DNA of 64,000 nt, from assembly GCA_002633005.1 (NCBI GenBank), contig NMRA01000239.1, positions 1 to 64,000 on the forward strand, read 5' to 3'. Position numbers and translations under genes: made by a program. This document shows positions 23,274-35,200 of this stretch, piece by piece. Each line of letters opens with the position of its first letter. Within the stretch, counting starts at the first letter, position 1. Below the pieces are notes generated by a model. The model saw only the letters and a list, made by a program, of their open reading frames with translations, did no database searches and had not been told where the DNA came from. Source of the DNA: Phoronis australis (taxonomy: Eukaryota; Phoronida; Phoronidae).

Positions 23274-26200
23274 CTGGGAAGTCCCAAGAAATATTACACA
23301 CGGAATGCATTTGAAGATTTGATTGAGACAGGTTAGATATTTGAGGTACCGGCCAAAACGATTTAAAAGGAGCAACCGTGCCACACTGAGCACTGAAAGA
23401 TCGATGACAGGGAATTTACATTCTGAAAAGGGCTCACCAGCGTCTTGTTTTTTGCTATTAACTTCCTATTGACTATCTGGTCAGCTAACACTACCAAATA
23501 GCCCTCACAGAATTGAGCTAGCGCGAACATTCAAGGTACCACAAACAATGCCATATGTCACTGGTCACCGTACTAAATAACTAATGACATACAAAATACA
23601 GTCAGTGATGGACCCGGCAGAACAACTTCCCACTCCCACCCCCAGAATTGTCATTCCCAGAACAGAATGCTGTTGAAAGCGTAAGTTAGGGTAGATATTA
23701 GAAGCATCGGCAAAAAAATTAAAGGCAACTGGCAATCTTCGTCACCAAGGATCAATTTTTAACTGTTTGTTGTAAACCATTTGTTAAATTCTGGATGACT
23801 ATGTAAGAAATATTTCCTAGGCCGCTGTACTGTAATTATGTGTCGAATGTTCTCAAGACTTTCCGTGGACCGAGTTCTCACTAACTTTCACAAACATGAA
23901 CTTTTCTCGTGAAAGTTACAATATCTGTTTCTCTGTCCTTGTAGCTTGTGTGTTTCTCGGGGATTTTGGAAGCCTTTTAGCCCGAGGTCAGTAATCAAGA
24001 ATTTCAATCTCTTCAATTAATAGTGAAGTCCTCAGTGTCTCCTAACGTAAATATGTCGCCCCTCTTCGTCAACAAAGATTTTGTTGCCGGTGTATTAGAC
24101 TTCTTGAACTATGATGTGTAAACGTAAAAGTGTCCTGTGTTTTATCGAGTTTCATCTACTTTTTAATTACATTTCGAATACAGTTAGGGAAATCTTCTAT
24201 ACATGTACCTCCATTATTGGCGACAAGTCTTGGAAGTTCCGATTGGCATCATCCGTTGCCGCCGGCTTCAACTCTACATGTCTCAAATATCAATGCCAAA
24301 TGATTTCTGGCTATACTGATTATAATAGTCATTGGAAAAACACCAATGACGTTATTTTTATTTGCGGATATAGACGTGCGCAAGTGAATTGCAGAAGAAA
24401 AATCGTTTTACGGCTGATAAAATTCCACGGGATTTCAATTGTTTAACGTTTCGGCTTTGTGGTTTGTGCTCTTTTGTACATCAGGATCGCAGAGGTGACT
24501 GCATGGTCTGGTATAATTTGAGTAAGTTTGCATCGCATGAGCAATTTGCATGGCACGGTAATTCCTCTATCTCTTCCATGTAATTGCCATCTCATTTCAC
24601 AACAATTCAAGATTTGATAAATGTGCGAATGGGTTTAAATCCCAACGCGTTTCGGCGTTAAGTCTTTAACACCGGCATCTCAGCTACAACGACGGAGTTA
24701 CCAGCAGGCCTTTTATAACGAAAAGGATTAAAACGAAGAAGAATAGCTTCAGCGGTCATAATCAAGATAGACCTTTTTAAAGAGACGAACGTGATTGGCA
24801 ATAAACCAGCCTGGTCATTCACTTTTCACGAAGGTTTACCAGACCACGTATCGTTATGAAATGGGTCTCAAACTGTCCTTTAATCAAATTGGATGGGATT
24901 TCAGGGCATTGGGAAATTTGACTTATCCGTCACGTGTCATCTTAGGCGCCGAGCACATTCTCAATGCAAAATTAACTGTGATTTCTTTGCAAAACCAGAA
25001 ATGGCTTTTTACCTCACTAAGGAGCAAAGTGAGAACAAGTTTGTAGCCGTAGGTGACCTAAATCAAAATTTTGTTTTTGTACGGACCCCGGTTTATTCTG
25101 TAACCGCTTTAAAAATGATGCAGGGTTTGTTAGTTCCAATAATCGCTTTCCAGGCGCAATTCGTCACTACATGGCAGTCAACATTGTGAAAATTTCCCAT
25201 GTTTTTCATATCTCAATGTTGACGCATGTGTCAATAGGACAGTTCTTTTCATTTTCATTATTTTTCTAATAATCCCAGCACTGTAACATACGCTCAATTA
25301 GTGTAGTCATGTTTCTGTGCCGCAGGGCGAACGCATTTTGTTGTCGTGTCAATTTTGCCTCACAGGTGGCGGTGTCGCATACATTGTAACTCACCCTGGT
25401 AGTAAACCACTGAATTGTAAATAATACTGAATTCTTTCCAATGACCAAGTGTTACTATCAGCGTCCTGGGGCGTTCATTCAATTTCTAGCTGTTTATAAA
25501 CCACAATGTGACGTCTCTAACGTAGATGATTCCTCTGTCAATAACTGGATGTGTCAATCACGAGATTTTTAGGGTAATCTAATTAACATTTTTGAAATCT
25601 ATTTGTCCATGTAATTTGTACATAAGAGCAATTTTAGCGACAAATATACACCCTGACCTTGATTCGACTTGTTGATAAAATTCCGCACAGGTGGTACGTA
25701 ACCTCAGCGCGTCCTTTAACACAACGTCATGTTCGTCCTTTTTAACGGAAGCCGGTGCCAACCAAAGTACACGGTCGGAAAGTTGTGGTTGCGCACAAAG
25801 TGATTAAAGAAATAGAATTTATTAAAAGACAAAGACGTTGTACACGCGCAAGCTACCGAATAAGATTAAATTGCCTAATTGTTAGAAAGTAATATCATTT
25901 TCAGAAACAAGCCTTGCTCTGTAGAGTCAATGAATGAAGAGTCTTCACTAAAGCCCACTTCGTTTAGCCACAAAGGGTTTTTTAGTAGGAGTTTAGTTCT
26001 GTACATGTTTTTGCTATTAATATGTTTATAATAGCAAATCTAAATATTTGAATACTACTTACATGTATATAGTTCTATATATACTACTTTCATCTACTGT
26101 CTACATCCCAGATATAAAGGCCGCGCGATTTCTGGGTTTGTCATTATTTTCCTTTTATGTTCTGTGTATTCTTGAATAAATGTATATCACCTTAAGTGTT

Positions 26201-26748
26201 TAGTTCTGGAGAAGTGTTCAATAATTATAAGTGACTCAGATGATCTCAGTTAATAATAGGCCTGATAGACCGGTAGACCGGGCCAGAACACCTACTGTAG
26301 CTGATAGACGGGGGTACCCGATGTTTGATCACAGGAGCACTTAGATTGCACCCGAGTATGTACAGAAATGAATGGTTGGGATGTCTCACTCCGGGTGTGG
26401 TCTCTGGGGACCTTACGAGGGGGCCCAAAACTGACGCTAGATTAGATATTAGCGGTAACGGCTAAAATTGCAGTAAAAATCAACTATCGCGTCACACAGT
26501 GGGCACCGAATGACACGTGCAATTGCACTCAGGAAAGGTCATGCTCAAAAACTCCAAAACTACCCCCCCGGAATTGAGCTATACTTGCAAGCAGTGCGCC
26601 ACCTTTTAACTGCAATATAGGCCAACTCAATAAACTTTGAAGCGTTTTCATGAGTCGCTGATGGTGTCTATGCTGTAGTTGGTAATGAGAATCAAGTCCT
26701 GTCGTCATGATCATGATGTGGCCGATTTTATGAATAATTAAAGCGTCA

Positions 26749-26777
26749 ATAAGTCGGTTTATGATAAACCGACTTAT
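26749..26777. repeat. 29-bp perfect palindrome
   Basis: Two 14-base arms (ATAAGTCGGTTTAT and its exact complement) flank a single G. The transcript would be a 14-bp hairpin, but the one-base centre makes a DNA cruciform or dimeric protein site more natural. No gene is nearby. Confidence 0.8.
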
Positions 26778-27937
26778 CATAACAAAAACTAACCTTTGAT
26801 TATCACCACGATATGAAATTGGTCTCAATTTGTTCGATAATCAAGTTAGAGGTGAAATTGTTTTGTAATCACTTATTTGGTTATCAAATAAACTATCAAA
26901 AAAAGAAAAATGTTATAGATGATTTCAAAGCTTCAAAAGAGCTGACAGTTCGTCATTGTTTGAGACCAGGCTGTGCAAGTTAGAATGTCACGCCAGGCCT
27001 GATATGAGTAATAATGAACTTTCGGTCCTTTGCTAATGGCGTACATCACTTCTCATCTGATCAAACTGGAAATTAAAAACCAATTTTGTTGTTCCAAATG
27101 GTCTAAATCAAAAGTTCGTTTCTTTTCACGGAACGCAGACGCGTGAAGCAGCTAACCACTGAGAAAATATAGTTTCGACATTTTTCACGCTACCACGGAG
27201 CCAGGAATGTAAATAGCATGTCATCGGTTTACGCAATTAAAAGTGGTTCAACACGGGGAAATTATATTGTTAGGACTCTACGATCCTTTATTGAAATGTG
27301 CCGTGAAAGATGGGACACTCCAGTGTAACCATTTTTGGAAAACACAAAACCTTTGGAAATAGTCAATATGCCTCCAAACCTGATTTGTCCACAGGCATAA
27401 ACATTTAGGGCAGCTGCAAAAGGCAGAGGTCGGTGTTGAGATTTATCTATGAGCGGTTCGATATTTGTGTTGTCTTATTCAAAAGTCTCGTATTTAGCCA
27501 ATGAAATAAAACTATGAAGTTTAACTCAGTCAAAGTATAATTATATTTTCTGAAAGTAGAAAGACTTCAGAATTTGATTCACGGTCATGAACGCTGTTAC
27601 AATTTTCTGAATTTTCATTTCGTTTTGTACAGCTCTTGAGCTTTTCCATGAATAACGTAAAAGTATCTTAGCCTCTCATCCAATGCGTTTCGGAGAATAC
27701 TGCGTTAAGCAAAGTCTCCGCTCCACTAGATTCATATGAATCAGATCAGTCATTTAAAGATATGATGTTCCGAAGTTAGACAAATTTTGACTTTTTTCTA
27801 AGGTCCAACATAAAGTGCCACATAATAACTTGTTTTTTGCAAAAATATGAAATTTACAACAACAATTAAACCAATATTAAATACCACAGTGTATCATGAA
27901 ATATAATTATAGCAATGTCTTTATAACTTTTGAAAAC

Positions 27938-28099
27938 CAGTGGCGATTTAAGAGGGGGCCAAGTGGGCTACGGCCCCTAACATTCTCCCAGATTCCATTT
28001 GGCATTTCGGGAGTGCGAAAGTCTAAAAGGGCAAAATGATCCTGGCACATACTCTGCCCTGCCCCCCCCCTCCAACTCAAAATCCTGGATCCGCCCCTG
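27938..28099 (+). mobile_element. hAT-like MITE, copy 2
   Basis: A 162-bp element from CAGTGGCGATT to ATCCGCCCCTG, flanked by the 5-bp direct repeat AAAAC (27933-27937 and 28100-28104). Its left end has lost one G of the GGCGGAT terminus. Same family as 17132 and 59269. Confidence 0.82.
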
Positions 28100-29099
28100 A
28101 AAACTTCTGTTGTCAACTTCATCATGACAACATTTGAGCCCAAGTGTATGCGGCCGTGAAAACGCAGAAATCCGTCCACTAAGAGCGTTCAATATTTTTT
28201 AAACTTATGTCTTTAGGGAAAAGGTATGCATCTTTTGCACACATGTCTCAATAAACTGGCAACCTAAAAACTTCGTTCCTTACACTTTCGTGTTGAATTA
28301 TTTTGACATGAAATGACGACATAAAGCGCGGTTTTTCCTATACTTCGCATCGCCAACTTAAGTGAACACAGACACCAGGTGGCGAGAGCGTCTCGTCCAC
28401 GCCAATGCGCTAATCATTGGCTAACGAAGTAAATGAGCTGTACAGAGAACGCCATTTACTAGTAAAGAAGTAAACACACTGACAAATGAAATAAGCCGAA
28501 GACAAAAAGTAGCGATTTATTTACACTATATAATGGCCCTCCGACGTGAAGCAAAGAACTTTAAGTAACTTACGGCGACCTAATTAAATCTGGATAACCA
28601 GGCCAGCGCAAAAGAGAGATATCATGTTGAAAAATTGGTAAAATATAACCGCTTTCGTCATCTGACACTATGTTATTACAAAGAGATACTATTAAAAATA
28701 CTGGCAGGTATTAAAATGGATAAAGACGCGCGGGATTGGATAAGGTTTACTAGCCAAGCTGTAAGGGATAATTTTTCATGAAAGCTCCAAAGGCCGGATG
28801 CTTTCTTAGGGTCTGCTCTCTAAATTAGTTGGACACTATCGGATCCTAATTTTACTGAGCTGCACCCCAGTGCCGAGGACACCCAGGCCGCGGCCCAGCG
28901 CAGGCGATCTCGGCGGTTATAATTATCTTACAAGTAATTTTTGACAATTTAAATTTCAGTGTAAAGTGTTGTCTGTTATCATTTTGCGGAAGCGATCGCT
29001 GGGACACTGACCTCAACTACACTACTCTCAGTTGAGTCACCATATGTTATCGATTCCTGTAAAATAACAAGACGGTGAAGTCATACAGGAAAGACGAAC

Positions 29100-29165
29100 G
29101 CGCACGCCCATTCAGTGTACATCCGGGAACTGGTTCTGTTCCAACATGGCGCCGATCGGCGATAG
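29100..29165 (+). promoter_or_regulatory. 5' UTR and start region of the dynein LIC gene
   Basis: The start codon sits in CCAACATGGCGCCG, which has A at -3 and G at +4 and also matches the YY1 core (ATGGCG) common over housekeeping start codons. The preceding 250 bases (28,860-29,100) are locally GC-rich with no TATA box, fitting a housekeeping promoter. The transcription start is not determinable. Confidence 0.35.
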
Positions 29166-29225
29166 TTCTTCCAGAGTTGGCAAGTCAGACAAAAACAAAG
29201 CCGAAGACAGTGGCAAGAATCTATG
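29146..29225 (+). CDS. Dynein LIC exon 1
   Basis: Codes [20 protein letters not shown] and on to NLW; the Trp codon is split by the donor CTATG/GTGCGT (phase 2). The NLW joins the next exon's NTILSEV, as in vertebrate LIC (NLWSSILSEV). Confidence 0.9.
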
Positions 29226-32200
29226 GTGCGTAACCATCGTGTTACAGATTCAAAAGAAATTCAGTTATCAACCAATGACGCTCACATTCTTTCAAATTGG
29301 TACTGATGGACAGTGTTATTTTGCCACCTTTTCCAGATTCGATTTTCTTGCAGAACAAGCCACTGACAGTTTCACTGACAGCTTCAGTTTTTAGCTTTAC
29401 GTCACTCTTAGATTGCGTTTTATAGAAAATTTATTGATGTGTGCTGGTCACATGTTCTGCAGTGGTTATTGTTTCGCGAATTGGAGTGAATTAGTGTAAC
29501 GTGATGTTGATTGGGACTTCTTTTATTTAGCCCAAGCGAGTATAAGCGTCGGATTTTAAGGGTTCGATTTAGCAACCGGTAGGATGCAATGCCACTTAAG
29601 ATTTTTTGGCGACCTGGTAAAAATCTCATGTGACCACGATATCACCACACATACATTCAGTAAACACTCAAAATACCACAGAACATAAACAAACAGAAAT
29701 AAGAATGGTTTGGCAAAAATGGGAATTGTCTGTTCTATATCTATGTGATGACACATCCTAGTCCAGTCTGCACAGAGTTGGTATGTTACACTTAATCCTG
29801 GTAAAACTGTCAAAGTCACCTTACTGTATGTACCTTTCGAGTGTAATCCCATCTCAAGGCTGAGCCAATGGCTAACACACACTACACCAGTGATTCACTT
29901 CATTAGTGTTGAAAAATTGGCGACCTCTCCTACCTAAACAAAATGGCATTGATGAATGAAGAGACGTAGTGGAAAGTGTACCAAAGCAGGTTTTGGACTA
30001 TTAACAGATATACAAAACAAAATAATTCTCTACAATTCCCGACCACCCTCAAGAGTTTGGAGGAAAATATGAAAACTCCTTTCAAAGTCTGCTAAACACT
30101 AACAGGCTTTTAGCAAATTACGTGGCAACTGTGGCGAAAGACCACCCACCAAGAACCACAATAACCAATCTGTGACGTAGGGAGCATGAGTTTTTAGTTG
30201 CTTCCTGCTTTCATCGTTCAAGATTGTCGCCACTGATACATTAGCAACTGACAGAACGAGGATTGGTGGAAATCATCAAAACCGGGTTTGGCATCCTTTT
30301 AAGTATTGAAATATTTGTATGAGCAAGAATGATTTAAAGACATCTGTGGCTTCTAAAGGTGTATTTCTGTGCTCAAAATGTACCTCTAGCAACGTGACTT
30401 CGATGGTTTAGCTAATGCCAAAAACCTTCAAATGGTGTGACTGTCCAGTCCTGTTCATGAATCATGATCAGGTAGCGTGTGTCGATTATCTGCTCCTGCT
30501 TCATGAGGTGGTCTCAAGGGGGGAAACGTGGTCGTTACCAAGCACCTAAGAACATGAGACACTCAGTTTCCTATTTGACCGTATAAAAAACGACAGCTGT
30601 TCAATTTTGGGAAGGACAGTGAACAATTACATAATGCTGAGTTTACAGGTTCTTCAGTTCAGCTCTCATTTACTTCGCTTTCAGCTTTCATTAATTTTTT
30701 GTGGTTCGTAGAGAACGGAACTTTTGCAACCCAATACCCTTCTGCATACGGGGTTTCCTTGTTTTGGTGACCTGGAAATTTTTCAGGAGATTTTACTAAA
30801 TGCATTAAGCATGGTTTGCAGAGCGTAGCTTTACTAAACAACATTTGGGGATAGTTTGATAATTTGCAACTTTGTGTTAAGCGTCGGAAAAATATGGCAA
30901 TTTTTGCTACTGTTGGTGTCCCAAATTGAAAAGTTTTCACCGTAGATTGATGTGAGACAGACTGTCAGTTTAGGCTAAGACTTAACTATGCTGCAAGTTG
31001 AGCTTAGATAGCCATCCATGATTTAGAGAACCAGGCATTCAAGGTTTTGCATTGTGTATTTTTATAGTTTTAAAGTCTGAATCTGTGATTTTCAGAACCA
31101 GGCAGTCATGAACTCATTAAATATTCATTGAATGAAGCTTGTGCACAAAACCAGGGATTCAGGCATTTTAATTGAAAATGTATGCACAACGCAAACCTTG
31201 AGATTGTTTTCATTTTCACTTGCAAACCTCTTGTCAAAATTGTGCAAGAACTATTGAAAAATTTCTAAATTTTATGGGTGTGTACTAGTTTACAGTCTAA
31301 CTCACTGCTGTGTAGTGCAGGAGGAAATACTTTATCTACAACACAACCTTTGTAGCCTTGGTTGTGGTAGAAGACTTGTTTTAGTCACAAAGATAATCAC
31401 TTGTCACTGTTTTTTACTTTTACTGTTTGGAATTGGAACCCATTTTCTGTGCTTCACATTTTATTTCTGTGTATATTTTTAAGGAACACAATCTTGAGTG
31501 AAGTACAGACCAGCTCAGCACAGAAATTACCATCCTCAAAGTCAGTCATAGTGTTAGGTAAGTTGAAAACACTCAATAACTGATTTTCGAAATAGCCGCG
31601 TCATACTGAAATTTACTATCCCGTCAGATGGCAATCAGTTCTTTAATGGACTGGCGTTCAGCGCCACATACAGTTCCCATGTAGTGCATACAGGAGGTTT
31701 TAACCTACTGGTGTGAACAGTGCTGTAATACTTTTCCTGTTATCAAAATGCCGGCAAATTTCTACCTCTGTGCGGTGGGGTGTACTGATGCCATATGGAA
31801 AAAGGCAAACCTTATGGAATGTATGGATGTAAAGAAGTATCCGCGCCAAAGCCAGTGGCTGCAGCAAATAAAGCAGGTTTTCGATATCAGCCGGTGTCAA
31901 AAAACTTTATAAATTTTTGAACTTAAACTAATCAAACTAATGGGTGGAGCTGACACTATGTAGTAATAATTGGATTTCTGTCCACCAAATCTGAGTTGGG
32001 ATCAAGCTTAACTCACTTTTGTGCTTTCATTACTCTAGAGAGCGCTCATATGAAAGTCAGAATACCAACTGATTTCCTAAAGTAATGGCATATTGAAAGT
32101 CTTCCACAGACTGAGTTACTATTATTCACTGACTTGCAGATGAGGGCTTGAAACTGTTGATTTTTCCCTGTCTTATCCTTGCGCATAGCATTGTGCAAGG

Positions 32201-35200
32201 GTGACCATTCATTAGCTTGGAAATAATCAGATGTTCTTGATGCTGCACTTTGTAAAATATAGAATTTTAATTCTGCATGTCATGAGTACCTGTCAACATG
32301 TTTGATTCTCAGGTGACAATGAGTCTGGTAAGACAACACTAATAGCCAAACTGCAGGGTACAGAAGACCCGAAGAAAGGCTGTGGCCTAGAGTTTCATTA
32401 CTTTGATGTTAGCGACGAGTACAGGGAAGGTATGGATCGATTTGAGCTTGTTATACTGTAGTGATGTTAACTTTTACCCGTGTCTGATTTTGGGTTACAG
32501 TGGAAAGCACTTTTTATGTTAGCTTTAGTAAAAGTTCATTTCTCTGGTAACCTTATAGAGACATTCTACGGGTTAGTTACTATTCCCCTGATAAGTGAAT
32601 ACTGTCTATGGAACAATAGAAAGTTTCAAAAACCACTGTACGAAGGGTTCACCTCTTCATTCTGCATCCATTGAACATAACCTGTACAAATTGTCTTCAG
32701 GACCTTATGTTTCCTTAGTAAAAGTGAATGGAGAAATGTGATCGGGCCCTTTGCGAGGCCGTTTACAACACTTGTTCCTTGGATAGCAAATATACACTTG
32801 GGGAATAGTAATTAATATGCAAAAATATATATTCAAGGTAAACTTGATGTCAAAAAGTGTTGCTGTCCCCTGCAAAAAGTTTCTGAAAATTACTTTTGCT
32901 TTTGGAACAAATTGTAAAAGAATGGCTGTCGTTTTTTGTATTTAATAACTGAACGCATGGGAAGATTTCAATGACCTCCTCGTTAAAGTACTCTTTTCAC
33001 TTCATTGTAGATAAAAGAATGAAACAAATTTTAATAAAACGCTGTTTAATTAAAACCTGTTCTCAAGTAAAGTTCTTTTTGCATGACATAGAAATTTGTC
33101 AAAATGTACAGAGTTGGGTTGTTGGGTTTTATTTTGGGTCGTGCTTCTCAAAATAATTCCAAACCTCACTTTCTATTCACCGATTTTATAAACCCTAAGA
33201 GTTAAATTTGTAGTCTGAAAACCCAAGCACAATCTAGATAGATTGTATTATATTCGAAATTGGTGACAACAAAGGAAAGGGTTGTCTTTAAATGTTAACC
33301 GACAGTTCATAGAATGTCATACAAATGGGCGTTGATATCGTCACATTTTCTGATGGCCTGCTGTGCAACAATCACGCGACTCTTTAAGTAACATCATTCA
33401 TCAATGCTCAACTCTTTCAGATGTTGCCTGCCCACCATCCTATGAGCAGGTCATGTGTATGTGTTACCACGGCAACAGCTTCCAAAGCTTTATCATTAAA
33501 CTTGCACTGTGATGTTTTAAAAACAATTTGGTGATAAGATAGAAGTTACGATCTACACTATATGAATAGATACGGATCTGTGTATGCATATGCAGCGCTC
33601 GAAGTTTACCATCCCGATTGTTCATCGTTTGCAACCAGAAATTCAGACTGTAGTTAAACTGCATAAACTGTTCACATGTAAAACCCCACTCAGTGCTCAC
33701 AAATCCATGGTTGCACAACTTGTGTGGCAATTGATACGAATATGGCTGATAATGGATGGTTCCGACATATCAATCAAGCTTATAATTTAAGTCAATCAAG
33801 GCACGGAAGTGTGTAACCATCACTTATGTCTGTCATCTTTGTCTCAAAAACATTAGTTCGAAACAAAATTGTGAAGAGGGTTTTTACGATATGTTTGGGG
33901 CATTAGCTATACGGATCAATAATATATAAGGAACAAACTAGAAAAAATGTCTGTCGCTAATAACAAAATGTTGCAAACTTTATGATCAAGCTAAATAAAG
34001 AAGCTCAATGTGGGAGAAATTCACCTTCATAATGTTTCACTAATATCTTTCATTTCATTTTCTTTGATAGTATCTATTGGAATTAATGTTTGGAATATAT
34101 GTGGATGGCAGTGCATGTCACTTGTGGATACATGTCTCCCGTCCACAACCTTAGACACTGTCTTAGTCCTAATACTAGACCACCAGTGAAGACAACAAAT
34201 CCAAATCAGGTCAAATTGCATGGAAGTAGTCTTTTTTTTTTCCCACCGTCGTTTCCACTATGAAATAGTTTACCGTAGCACCTATTGAACATACTACTGG
34301 GCCTACCAACTGTACTTGTCTGAATGGATCAGACATCTGTGAATGAAGCTCGATGTATCAACTGTAGTGGGGGTGGCCCTACTGCGTTTGTGGGAACTAT
34401 CCATTATTATTAATAGTCCACAAGTTGGTTCTAACTTTCAATTGATTTAAACTGAAGGGCATTTGGTTTTTTGATAATCACAGCTTTTTGAAGGGTTGCA
34501 CATTTTACCAAAAAGGTAATGGACTCCATTTTACATGGACTCGTGCCAACGTTGAAATATCAGGATTACTTGCTGGAACTTGACATGGGCTGAGGTTTTG
34601 TGAGGTTACTATGTTCTATTTCTAGTTGCTACTTCGTGCGCTGATATACATCTACATTTACTGTTCTAATGTCAGTTTAGAAGTTTGTGACTTCATGCAT
34701 GGTAACACTAGAAAAATTTTGAAGTGTGCGTTTTGAGTAAGCAGAATATACGCGCATGGCAGAAGTGAGCTTGGACACCCTTTTGATATGCTTTACGCTT
34801 CTGTACACGGTAATGGTCGGATATAATGTACCGGAATTTTGAGAACCAGTTTCCTCCACTGGCATGAAACTGGCTCTCAAATACGGGCACATTATATCTG
34901 ACTATTGCCTCTGTACACATTAAAAGAAGATCTGGATTTCCTTAGTTGTGTTACTTTGCTTTTTTCTGGAATTTGACTAGGTGTCCTGGTGATAAGTTGA
35001 CCACTTTTGGGTTTCTGAGCTCTGAAAGCAGAAAATTGAGACAAAATGGTGCGGTGTTGTTGTTGCATAACCTTGCATAAATTTGTAATCCTACACATGG
35101 AAAACCAGCATGAGGTCATGAGGTCATAGAGACCTCAGATGAATTCCCGCTGTGCAGTAACAGGTCAGCACTTTGGAGACCAGGGAAGTGGGACAAAAAT

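Larger units (their letters stand above)
19841..29000. other. Intergenic stretch, repeats and weak exon candidates only
   Basis: No gene is supported. It holds an old dispersed repeat (22180-22760), a MITE (27938-28099), a 29-bp perfect palindrome (26749-26777), a GC-box and octamer cluster (21260-21330) and simple AAC/AAT sequence near 22905. Short minus-strand frames with cysteines (23204-23273, 25266-25400, 25579-25761) were examined without finding a coherent gene. Confidence 0.5.

Noticed and set aside
25266-25761. Two minus-strand frames with cysteines
   Set aside because: Possible acceptor and donor sites exist, but the frames do not join in phase to each other or to the candidate at 23204, and no family is recognisable.
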